Of a DNA stretch of 15,000 nt, positions 7,143-15,000 are shown in pieces. Source of the DNA: Salpingoeca rosetta (Eukaryota > Opisthokonta > Choanoflagellata > Craspedida > Salpingoecidae); NCBI RefSeq assembly GCF_000188695.1, contig NW_004754924.1, forward strand, positions 12,501 to 27,500. The letters run 5' to 3'. Within the stretch, counting starts at the first letter, position 1. Each line of letters opens with the position of its first letter. Below the pieces are notes generated by a model, which made no database searches, was not told where the DNA came from, and saw only the letters and a program-made list of their open reading frames with translations. Position numbers and translations under genes: made by a program.

Positions 7143-10100
7143 TCACTCTGCTGTGCGAGGCATCCGCTTGCAGATGCGCTCGAGCTCGCTCTGATCGATT
7201 GTGTGAGAAAGTTGATGAAGTTGTGGGAGCAGCAAGGCATGCTTGCGCGACTCTGCCGTTGGGAGGAGAATTTCGTCCACTTCCTTCTTCATCCCCTCAT
7301 GAGGCTTGCCGTCAATGCCGTTGAATTGCGTGTCTCCGTTGAGCAACCGCAGTGCGGCCACAGCTGCAATGGGCAATGCATATCGCTCACGGTCTGCCGG
7401 CTCTGTTTGAATGTTCAAGGATAACACACCAGGAACGGCTTCATTCTCGCTCATTTGCAGTTGAGAAAGATGGATAAGCGCAGGCACCTCTGTGTAGTGA
7501 CGCTTGTGCCGTGCTGACGCCCCGACCTTGGGGTCCACTGCACCCCACAATTCCTCAGCTTGGTAGATACGCACGAGGTGCTCTGCATCATATTGCGTCA
7601 GAATGACAACACCGCGCTTGTTGGGGTACACCAACAGCATGTCGACCGGCAACAGCTCCGGTGGCAGCGGCGCTTCATCACCGTCCAAGCGTCGGTACCA
7701 AGCAGACCTCACTGAAGGCCGTGCATAATTGCACGTGCAGTAAATGGGGACACCAACGTCGGCCCAGGCAATGGTCTGCAGTCGTTCATCAAGAATACTC
7801 TGCAGCGTCAAAAACCCAAGCACGTGCACGCTTGGGTCGGGCTGTCGCAGCACACACTCAAACTTCCATGGCTCTTCGATCGTGGAAATGGCTTGGGGCT
7901 TCTCAGACTGCTTTTCTTGCTCCTGCTCTCGCACACGCTCCAGCTCGCGTTCGCACTCCTGGTCAGCGGCACCAGCCTCGACTTCTCTGACGCCAAACAC
8001 CTCACAGAGGTCCAGTATTTGAGTGAAAATGGGATCACTGCCTTCGTCTGCGACTGTTTCAGTCGCTGCATCTCCCACGATATCAGCTCTCAGCTTTTGC
8101 ATCAATTTGGCCGTTGGCTCGGCAATTCGCGCACACTCGTACAAAACCTCCAGGCCAAGCTTTTCTGGCTGCTTGGTGAGATTTGGGACGCGCTTGGTTG
8201 CGCCAAACGCAGTTCCTTGTGCCGCCCACAATGTCAGGTGATTCTGGCTCGCTGCGATCGTGTTGCTCACAATCCACTGCAACACATGCGCTGTCTCGAT
8301 TGACTGACTGCTGCCCTTCTTAGCAGCACCTGAAGAGGCGTTGCCTTGCGCTCCAAGCTGGCTCTCCCGGACCAGCTGCTCTGCTTGCTTGCTGAGCAGC
8401 AGCACAATCTTCTGTCCGCGGCCAAGCTGACGCAGCCGACCAGCGGCTTGCATCAGGGCATCCTTGCTGAGGCCAGGGCTGATGGTCAGTGCTGCCGTTG
8501 CGGTTTGCTTCAGCTTCAAGTCTGCGCCACGACATTGATGCTGGTCAAAGAGAACCAGCGCGTCTCGCTCGCGGATGGGGGCACTCGCCCTGGGCCACTT
8601 CTCGCCGTGGCAGCTCTTCAAGTACCAAGCGACGCCCTCTTGATCGCCACGCTCAGAGTATGCAACTGCAGTCGGCACTGCGGTCCCTTGCAGCTGCTTT
8701 TCTTGGAGCTTCTCCAGCAGCTTGTCCACGACGTGGTTGTTGTTGACCCCCGCTAGGAGTGCGCCCGCATCAATGATGGCGTCCACCTTCAGCTCCAGCG
8801 CTTGATCCAGCACCGCCTCCCACATGTCCACGTCAGGGTTGCCAGACACCACCTCAATACCGACAACGTCGCTCAGCAAGCAGCTAACCATCTTGCCGTT
8901 GGTTGCTGCAACCTCACGCAAATGCTCGTCAAGACTTGTGCTATGAGACAAGTCCAAAGGTGCGACGTGCGAGGGCAGCAGCATGTTGTTGTCGTTTGTG
9001 CCAGAGAACCCGCACTGGCGGTGGACGCGGTCACTGGGTGGGCTGTCATGTGCAGGCCACTCGCGGTCAGTGTCTGTGATGCTCCACGGTGTCTTGGTGA
9101 GGCGAGATGGGTACTGCCGCATGTCTTCCTGCATCACAACAGCGTTGACCCAGAAGAACACGGTCTCCATGTTGCCAGAGTAGTACTTTCGCAACAACTG
9201 CCATTGCTCTGCGCTTGACAAGTCCAGCTTCGATTCTCTGTCCAGCAGCTGCACGTGCTTTGAATACGTCGCATTCTCAGCGTCCTTCGCGTCCTCGGCA
9301 TGTTTTGTGTTCCGAGCGTGCTTAGCGTGCTTTGCGTCCTCCTCTTCCATCTTTGACTTGCTTCCTGCAAACCAGCGATTGTAGTGCAGCTCACGCTGTG
9401 GCTGTGGCAGCTCAAGAAGTTTCTTCACAGCTTCTCGAAGCTCGTGCTCTTGGAGCCCGCGCTGTAGAAAGGAGATGTGCGTCAAGCAGACGTTGGTTTC
9501 AATGTCCACAAACTCGGCTCGCTCTGATGGCGTGTCGTTGGCGCGAAACGGAACAGCGACACGCTTGTTTCGCCTCTCAGCAATCCCAAAGTGAACACGG
9601 TGGCGCTTCTGCAACGTTGCAAACAGCTTCCCCGTGCTCAACAGCCCGCGTAGGGCGAGGATGTCCAGCTTGTGGTGCTGGATCCACTCTTGCCGCGTAT
9701 CATCCGTTGGTACTTCTGTGGTGTCAGCATCCGTGGCGTCGTCAGGGACCAAGGCTTCGCGAGATTCGGATGGAGTCCTCCCATGCAGTTTGGGCGCGTG
9801 ATGTTGACGTTGCGCCGCCATGGCAAAGGTTTTCTTCACATTAGATGACGTTCCTGACGCCTCGTCTGGGCGGCCTTGGCGTTTCTGCTTTGGCTTTGGT
9901 GGTTGCGAAAATCGGGCGAGGAACTGCTCCCATCCCATTTCAGCAGTGGTGGCGAAGGCAATCACACACGCCCTCTCGTGGTGCGTCAACTCCCGCATCC
10001 AGTCCAGTTCCTCTGGCGGGTTGTCGAGCAGCCGTCGCACCACCTCCTTGTGCATCACCGGCAAAGCCTTGGTGAGTGACTTGCCGGATATCAGCTGCAG

Positions 10101-13100
10101 GGCATTCCAGCCGCCTGCACAGCCTGATGAGTGCCAAGATAGCACGTTTTGGTGGGCTGTTTCACAAAACACATGCTGGCGTGCAGTCGGTTGACGTTGG
10201 CTGCCGCGCTCGAAATCTGCTGCCTTTGGCATCCCGCCTTTCTTCACCTTCACCTTCCCCTTCGTTTTGGCTGCCTTCGACGGCGATGCTTGCGCAGCTT
10301 CGGTAGGTTGGTTGAATGGCGTCGAGACCTCCTTGCAGTTGTGCAGCACCCGCAACAAGGCTTGTGTGACACGCACGCGATGTTGTGCATCGGGTAGAGG
10401 CGTGCTGTCTCCAGCGGCATAGATGAGCTGAAACGTGTGGCGCAGAATCTCGTCGCTCTCATCATAGATGTGAACGTACGGCAGCCCATGAAGAACACGC
10501 GTCAGCCCCGCAACGCTCTTCTCAACAAACCGCTGCTGATCTTCATCACCACGTGAGATTTGGCGGCCAGTGCTTCCAGTACCTCCCGAGCGCTCTGAGC
10601 TGCCTCCCGGGTAGACATCGTTGAAAGCCCGTGTTGCAGCGCTCGGACACAGCTGCAGCTCGTCCTTCTTCAACTGCAGGGAAAGGTATGCGGACGGTGT
10701 CGTGACGACGGCAAACGGTTCTGTTCGCGCCGCAGTTTCCAGCACGCTGCACAGCACGCCCAGGTTCTCCGGTGTCACTTGCATGTGTCGATGGAACGGC
10801 AGTCGCAGCAAGCGGTATGAGATGGCGCCGGCACACAGGTAGCGATGCAGGTCCTCAAACGCTTGGTGCTCAAGCTGCGGCAGGAAGAACACGCGGGGCA
10901 CGTGTCCAGCGCTGTCAGCGGACCTGGTCTGCCGATTTTGAAGCGACTGGTGCAGCAGCAGCATGGGAACGATGACCCTTGTCTTGCCCTCGCCCATGTT
11001 AAGTTGCATGATGACGCCCTTGTTGCGCTTGCTACCGTCCATCATCTCCTTTGCGACGCGGTACTGTTTGGGGCGAATCTGGATCCCGCCGTCCACCTCA
11101 AATGCCAGCCAGTACGGATGTGCCTTTGCGTCCCAAGTGCGTTTGCATCGTAGCTCCTGCACCAGCAGTGTCTCAATACCTTTCTTCTCAGTGGCGTCGA
11201 TGTCTGTGCTCAGCAGCTGCTCCAGGTAGGCGAGGATGCGCCGCAACCTGTCCTCCAGCACACACAACTGCATCCACATGACAGTGGCGGCTTTGACTTT
11301 GGAGCACTCTGATCGCGTGAGAAACGGGTTCATGTCCAACAGGAACTCCACATCGTGTTCGTGTGCGTTGGCGCACAGAACCACGAGATCCCGCATCGTC
11401 ATGAGCGGTGCAAGGTTTGCACAACGGCCGGCGTTGAACGCGCGCCACTGGTGCAAGCACTCACGCTTGTTGGCTGCCTTGGCTGAGATGCTCAGCGTGG
11501 CCCTCAGCGACTTCTCAATTCTGTGCTTCCGAGTGCACAACTTATCCAACATGCCCTTCACATCAGCCTTGATCTGGGGTGCAGGCGCCGCCAGCGTGTA
11601 CTGCTTCGACTTGGCGTGCAATTTACAGCTCTGTTCAAGGTTGCTGACATGCGTCTCTGCCATCTCCGTCGAAGGCAGCTTGCACTTGTCAAGCAGGTTC
11701 GCAGAACGACCTTTCTTCTTGCTCTTCTTCACTTTCTTTGCCTCGCAGGTAAGCTGCTTCAATGTCTCTTCATCTTGCGAGATCTCCTGCACAAGACTGT
11801 CAACTGCATGTGCCCGTCGGTCGCCAGGCTCTTCTGCCTGTAACACAACGCGGTGCTGTCGTGCACGGGGCGCGCTGTGTCCAAACACGAGGCGGGCCTC
11901 TGCGTTGCTAAGCTGCAGTCGAGGGTTCACGAGCCCTGCTTCAACTTGACTCCTGTAAGCCACCAGCAAGCGATCGTCAAATGCGACACACTCCTCTTCT
12001 TGGGGTCGGTCTTGTGTCTTCTCAGCTTCAGGAGCGTCTGGGTAAAGAAACAGCAACTGCCGACTGCGCTTCCACATCAGATGGCAAGCGATGGCGAGGC
12101 CTGGTGCGAGTGGCGCCAGGTGCATGACGTTTCCCAGTGTTTCTTTCTCGTCCTCGTTCAGGGGTCGGTCCACAACGCTCCGCCGCACAAGCGACATGGC
12201 GTTCTCAAAGCCCGTCATGCTCTGCCGTGGTTCCGGCATGAGCGTGCTCGTGGCGGCGTACAGAGCAGCCAGGTGGAGGCGACCCCAGATAGTTGTGGCC
12301 TGCAGCTGCTTGAATCGATGGTGCTCATCAAACGCAAAATGGTCCTGCTTGCTGTCGCATTCGTGGCTCAGGAGTGTAAGACTGGCGAACGCAGACCGCG
12401 TCCAAGGGGTGGTGCTCATTTTCTCATCTTCACTGCTTGTGTTGAAAGAATCCGCAACACCAGCATTACCCTGAGCGACAGCGTGGCCAAAGAGCATGAA
12501 CTTCACTCCGCCATCGGGGACCAGCAGCTTGTGCTTGGGATCGCTCGTGTGCACAAGCCCGCCATCCTTCGCCACTGCTTCTTCGTCCAGCTCGAGCACC
12601 AAGTACCGCACAAAGCCGCGCAGCGTGTCGTGCCACAGCTGTTGGCGGGCGAGGCGGTAGTGCTTGTAGTCACACGAGTCCAGCTCGCCGGTGTTCTTGT
12701 CCAGCTTGAACGACAGCCGGAAGCGTGGCAGCTCAAAGACGACGGCATCGTTTTGGGACGGCTGGTGAAGCACGTGAATGTACTGTCGGTCTTCAAACTT
12801 GGCCAGCGCACGAAGAATCGCCTCTGCTGTGCCTCCACCATCGTTGTTGTCGTTCGCGTCGGCATCTGGTGGTTTGCTACTGACATGCATGAGCCGATCA
12901 AAGGAAGCGCTGCCACTGCTGCCGCTGCCGCTGTTGCCACTGCTGCTGCTGACGATGCTGTTGTCACAACCCCCAGCTGAGATTCCATCAAACAGCTCGT
13001 GCCAAGGCGTCAGCCGCTTGTTGGCGGGAATGCGGAAGCACGTCCAAGGACACGTGGCAGTGTCCTCAGTCGGTTCGCTGTTTCGCACGAGAATGAAGTA

Positions 13101-15000
13101 AACAGCTTTGTCGAGGAAGAAGTGGTTGCGCAGCACCAGAACGCCTTGCGCGCGGCAGTACCAAGCCGTGTGTAGCTGTTGGAGGCAGACAGGCAGCTGA
13201 GATGTGAGATCTGCCGTGGCCGGGACAAGCTCGAGCGTCCAACGTTGCTCCTCCTTGCTCAAATGGAACTCGTCTTCTCGGACCTCCTCAACCGCTGCGA
13301 GGGCGTGATCTCGTGGGTTTTGGTGGAACACGTACAGGCGATGGTTGATGACGTCAGTTGTCTCAAACATGCTGGCGCCACTCCTCACGACGACGAAATT
13401 GCGTTCACCAAAGACACGTTTGTATATTTCGTCATTGACCATCGTCTCGGGGAGGCGTTGTGGTGGCAGCCCGTCGTACAAGACCTCCCCTGTCACCACA
13501 TTGATGGAGTAGAGGTGAGGTGCACCGTCACGCTCATATGAGGCGTGGAAGCAGGCCGTATTGTGCTCGAACTCCCAGCGCAGACCACATGGCGCTGACG
13601 TGAAAATAGCCTGCACAGCCGCTGTCAGGCAGTGGTGACCACCATCAGTGATGTCGCTGATGGCGGGTTCGCTGGTGGCGGGTTCCACCAGATGCCTGAA
13701 GATGGAGCCGAGCCGGCGGGCTGTCACGTTCAGGCATGCCTCCCACAGCCGGGCCTCCTCAAGCTCAAGTTGCTCCACGCTGGCGCCGAGTTTGCTCTGG
13801 CCTGGTGACTGCGAAGACTCTCCGCCTTTGTGTGTTGGTCGGGCAGCCTTGATCAGGACGATGAGCTTACACATGGTTTTAACATCCTCTTGCGTCAGGT
13901 GCCCGCCGGCGTAGCACAGCAGGGCCAGCTGCAGCATGAGACAACGACGGACGCCCATGTCGCGCAGCTGCAACTTCTCTTCCGCTCGTTCCTGTTCGGT
14001 TACAGCTGCGCCTGCTTGGCGTATGTTTTCCATCTTCACTCGCAGCTGCTCTGCCCATCTTGTTGCAGCCCGAGCAAAGTGCCGGACGGTATCCATGCAC
14101 GTTGCACTGTCGCTGCTTGCCTGTGTTTCGCACCCATCGTCAGTGTCGTAGCTGGCCACAAAAGCTGCCAGCTCCCCAAGCAGCCTCAGCTCCTTGAACC
14201 GCCGTGGCGACAGCTCAATACTCTCAGCGTATGCCTGAAGCTTGGCCGCCAGCACGTCGCGCAGATCTCCAACGAAGAAGTCACGCTTCCACGTGAGGCA
14301 CATGCCACTGTGGCCCTCGCTTGCCACATCGCTGCGTTCAATACCGCCCACCTCATACATCAGCTGGCGCACCACATGCTGCACCAGCACATCATCAAGC
14401 GACAGCCTGTTCTCGGTCAGGGCGATGCAGAGCTGGCGCAGTTGCTGTCGTGGGAACGCACGCAGGCCGCCCAACTGCAAGAACGCCTGGTGCGACATGG
14501 TTGACGGCTTGTCGATGTGGCTGCGGTTGAGTGCATTGTAGCCGCGACTCGAAGACCGGCAGGCGTGAGGATCACGTTTTAGGTCGGTTGTTGTTGACGA
14601 ATCCAGCTGAAGCAGCCACTGTCGCTTGCTGAGTTTGGTCATGGCCTTGATGCTGTGATAGGTGAACCGCTTCATCAGCTCTTCTGGCTCTGCTGCGTTG
14701 ACACACGTATTCTGACTGAGCGTGATGCCGTCCACGTGGACCAGCCCCTTGCAGTCATATGCGCCACTGCGATCAGATGTGTGTGGATAGCTGCGGACGG
14801 TGCCAGGTGCTTGACCACGGTCACTGAGCGTCTCGAACTCCTCCTTGCCTCTCCAGCCGTAAGTCAGGTGAATCTGCAATGGTCCAAACGTGACCCTGGG
14901 TGGTGTCGCATCTGGCGTTGTTGAGTGCTTTCGGCGCTTGTACGAATTGAAGTAGGAATGGTACTCCTCAAGTTGAGGCAGGCGCTTCTTGATTGCCGGT
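7143..15000 (-). CDS. Giant DUF3638/DUF3645 protein with SF2-helicase-like ATPase motifs, 5' partial
   Basis: One unbroken frame of 2618 codons, stop at 7145-7143, still open at the right edge, so the true N-terminus is beyond the window. Residues below count from the first full codon (14999). HQAFLQLGGLRAFPRQQLRQ at about 168-188 matches the N-terminal region of the large DUF3638 family. MQLNMGEGKTRVIVPMLLLH carries a Walker A-like GEGKT at 1336-1340 (start of DUF3638). VVTTPSAYLSLQL lies near 1430, and HIYDESDEIL has a Walker B-like DESDE at 1513-1517. VAVPFRANDTPSERAEF at about 1815-1830 is DUF3645. LMQAAGRLRQLGRGQK at about 2182-2196 resembles helicase motif VI with its arginines. The family occurs in fungi, oomycetes and other protists; some databases label it ubiquitinyl hydrolase, for which I see no catalytic triad. 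The motif order argues for an ATP-driven translocase or remodeller, probably intracellular, as no signal peptide or membrane segment was noticed. It is intronless over 7.86 kb, unlike its neighbours. Confidence 0.9.
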   Translation of the reverse strand, partial: PAIKKRLPQLEEYHSYFNSYKRRKHSTTPDATPPRVTFGPLQIHLTYGWRGKEEFETLSDRGQAPGTVRSYPHTSDRSGAYDCKGLVHVDGITLSQNTCVNAAEPEELMKRFTYHSIKAMTKLSKRQWLLQLDSSTTTDLKRDPHACRSSSRGYNALNRSHIDKPSTMSHQAFLQLGGLRAFPRQQLRQLCIALTENRLSLDDVLVQHVVRQLMYEVGGIERSDVASEGHSGMCLTWKRDFFVGDLRDVLAAKLQAYAESIELSPRRFKELRLLGELAAFVASYDTDDGCETQASSDSATCMDTVRHFARAATRWAEQLRVKMENIRQAGAAVTEQERAEEKLQLRDMGVRRCLMLQLALLCYAGGHLTQEDVKTMCKLIVLIKAARPTHKGGESSQSPGQSKLGASVEQLELEEARLWEACLNVTARRLGSIFRHLVEPATSEPAISDITDGGHHCLTAAVQAIFTSAPCGLRWEFEHNTACFHASYERDGAPHLYSINVVTGEVLYDGLPPQRLPETMVNDEIYKRVFGERNFVVVRSGASMFETTDVINHRLYVFHQNPRDHALAAVEEVREDEFHLSKEEQRWTLELVPATADLTSQLPVCLQQLHTAWYCRAQGVLVLRNHFFLDKAVYFILVRNSEPTEDTATCPWTCFRIPANKRLTPWHELFDGISAGGCDNSIVSSSSGNSGSGSSGSASFDRLMHVSSKPPDADANDNNDGGGTAEAILRALAKFEDRQYIHVLHQPSQNDAVVFELPRFRLSFKLDKNTGELDSCDYKHYRLARQQLWHDTLRGFVRYLVLELDEEAVAKDGGLVHTSDPKHKLLVPDGGVKFMLFGHAVAQGNAGVADSFNTSSEDEKMSTTPWTRSAFASLTLLSHECDSKQDHFAFDEHHRFKQLQATTIWGRLHLAALYAATSTLMPEPRQSMTGFENAMSLVRRSVVDRPLNEDEKETLGNVMHLAPLAPGLAIACHLMWKRSRQLLFLYPDAPEAEKTQDRPQEEECVAFDDRLLVAYRSQVEAGLVNPRLQLSNAEARLVFGHSAPRARQHRVVLQAEEPGDRRAHAVDSLVQEISQDEETLKQLTCEAKKVKKSKKKGRSANLLDKCKLPSTEMAETHVSNLEQSCKLHAKSKQYTLAAPAPQIKADVKGMLDKLCTRKHRIEKSLRATLSISAKAANKRECLHQWRAFNAGRCANLAPLMTMRDLVVLCANAHEHDVEFLLDMNPFLTRSECSKVKAATVMWMQLCVLEDRLRRILAYLEQLLSTDIDATEKKGIETLLVQELRCKRTWDAKAHPYWLAFEVDGGIQIRPKQYRVAKEMMDGSKRNKGVIMQLNMGEGKTRVIVPMLLLHQSLQNRQTRSADSAGHVPRVFFLPQLEHQAFEDLHRYLCAGAISYRLLRLPFHRHMQVTPENLGVLCSVLETAARTEPFAVVTTPSAYLSLQLKKDELQLCPSAATRAFNDVYPGGSSERSGGTGSTGRQISRGDEDQQRFVEKSVAGLTRVLHGLPYVHIYDESDEILRHTFQLIYAAGDSTPLPDAQHRVRVTQALLRVLHNCKEVSTPFNQPTEAAQASPSKAAKTKGKVKVKKGGMPKAADFERGSQRQPTARQHVFCETAHQNVLSWHSSGCAGGWNALQLISGKSLTKALPVMHKEVVRRLLDNPPEELDWMRELTHHERACVIAFATTAEMGWEQFLARFSQPPKPKQKRQGRPDEASGTSSNVKKTFAMAAQRQHHAPKLHGRTPSESREALVPDDATDADTTEVPTDDTRQEWIQHHKLDILALRGLLSTGKLFATLQKRHRVHFGIAERRNKRVAVPFRANDTPSERAEFVDIETNVCLTHISFLQRGLQEHELREAVKKLLELPQPQRELHYNRWFAGSKSKMEEEDAKHAKHARNTKHAEDAKDAENATYSKHVQLLDRESKLDLSSAEQWQLLRKYYSGNMETVFFWVNAVVMQEDMRQYPSRLTKTPWSITDTDREWPAHDSPPSDRVHRQCGFSGTNDNNMLLPSHVAPLDLSHSTSLDEHLREVAATNGKMVSCLLSDVVGIEVVSGNPDVDMWEAVLDQALELKVDAIIDAGALLAGVNNNHVVDKLLEKLQEKQLQGTAVPTAVAYSERGDQEGVAWYLKSCHGEKWPRASAPIRERDALVLFDQHQCRGADLKLKQTATAALTISPGLSKDALMQAAGRLRQLGRGQKIVLLLSKQAEQLVRESQLGAQGNASSGAAKKGSSQSIETAHVLQWIVSNTIAASQNHLTLWAAQGTAFGATKRVPNLTKQPEKLGLEVLYECARIAEPTAKLMQKLRADIVGDAATETVADEGSDPIFTQILDLCEVFGVREVEAGAADQECERELERVREQEQEKQSEKPQAISTIEEPWKFECVLRQPDPSVHVLGFLTLQSILDERLQTIAWADVGVPIYCTCNYARPSVRSAWYRRLDGDEAPLPPELLPVDMLLVYPNKRGVVILTQYDAEHLVRIYQAEELWGAVDPKVGASARHKRHYTEVPALIHLSQLQMSENEAVPGVLSLNIQTEPADRERYALPIAAVAALRLLNGDTQFNGIDGKPHEGMKKEVDEILLPTAESRKHALLLPQLHQLSHTIDQSELERICKRMPRTAE
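7895..7965 (-). other. Charged Glu/Arg/Gln segment near the C-terminus of the DUF3638 protein
   Basis: Encodes ECERELERVREQEQEKQSEK, a Glu/Arg/Gln run likely to be a single charged helix or short coiled coil. It separates the ATPase-like core from the C-terminal region that begins with the WKFECVLRQPDPSVHVLGFL stretch. Confidence 0.6.
9257..9349 (-). repeat. KHA/DA charged low-complexity insert in the DUF3638 protein
   Basis: Encodes a run such as EEEDAKHAKHARNTKHAEDA followed by further KDAEN-like units (residues about 1884-1915). The unit is three or four residues (KHA, EDA) and is imperfectly repeated at the DNA level (GCGTGCTT/GCGTCCTT-like units on the plus strand). It lies between DUF3645 and the helicase-C-like part and looks like a charged helical linker. 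Confidence 0.75.
12897..12962 (-). repeat. Ser/Gly low-complexity linker in the DUF3638 protein
   Basis: Encodes SSSSGNSGSGSSGSASFD-like sequence (residues about 680-701), from CTG/CCG triplet-like runs on the plus strand. It is probably a flexible linker in the N-terminal half. A second polar stretch (DADANDNNDGGG) follows about 15 residues later. Confidence 0.7.

Noticed and set aside
11853..12980. 375-codon plus-strand ORF
   Set aside because: It lies antisense inside the intact DUF3638 frame and shows no family motif; such shadows are common opposite GC-rich coding DNA.
7143..14879. TTG at 14879-14877 as the start of the giant protein
   Set aside because: The same frame stays open upstream to the window edge with protein-like sequence (KKRLPQLEEYHSYFNSYKRR), and a TTG start would be odd in a eukaryote.

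Overview
The window looks like nuclear DNA from a unicellular eukaryote with a GC-rich genome, small GT-AG introns and a taste for secreted cysteine-rich multidomain proteins. A choanoflagellate of the Salpingoeca/Monosiga kind is my best guess. It rests on the domain mix (WSC, GH3, TNFR/furin-like repeats, a GGVLAPNG-type repeat protein, a giant DUF3638 protein) and is inference, not a database match. I see no rRNA, tRNA, transposon or CRISPR array.

Layout. (1) Bases 1-1086, minus strand: part of a gene with about four ~45-residue repeats (consensus roughly W-x-GGVLAxNGxIYGIPxxxxSVLIIDPxxxxxDTTT). It runs off the left edge through at least two introns. (2) Bases about 1142-6909, plus strand: an exon series that reads as a possible signal peptide, a WSC carbohydrate-binding domain, a glycoside hydrolase family 3 catalytic domain (exons 1856-3597), a 2.7 kb exon of TNFR/furin-like cysteine-rich repeats (3812-6496) ending in a small SEA-like segment, and perhaps a short last exon. 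I treat these as one secreted or surface glycosidase gene, but the GH3/Cys-rich join is not proven. (3) Bases 6910-7142: a short convergent intergenic stretch. (4) Bases 7143-15000, minus strand: one uninterrupted reading frame of 2618 codons, open at the right edge. It encodes a DUF3638/DUF3645 protein with SF2-helicase-like ATPase motifs (GEGKT, DESDE, AAGRLRQLGRGQ).

Two patterns stand out. First, the introns of the left gene and of the GH3 gene tend to carry long (TG)n tracts on the sense strand, starting at or just after the 5' splice site. Where the donor GT is the first unit of the tract, the exact donor is ambiguous in 2-nt steps, so all three phases are available. Second, both genes left of about 6.7 kb need a reading-frame change every 50-600 bases to keep their family signatures. 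There are about a dozen or more in the cysteine-rich exon, at least four in the GH3/WSC exons and about four in the left repeat gene, often at short homopolymers. The 7.86 kb gene on the right has none. Either this part of the assembly has many indel errors or both genes are decaying; the clustering across two unrelated genes favours the first.

Functionally, the GH3 gene would make an exported beta-glycosidase (beta-xylosidase/beta-glucosidase type) tethered or targeted by WSC and Cys-rich modules. The giant gene is a separate intracellular protein of poorly known function.
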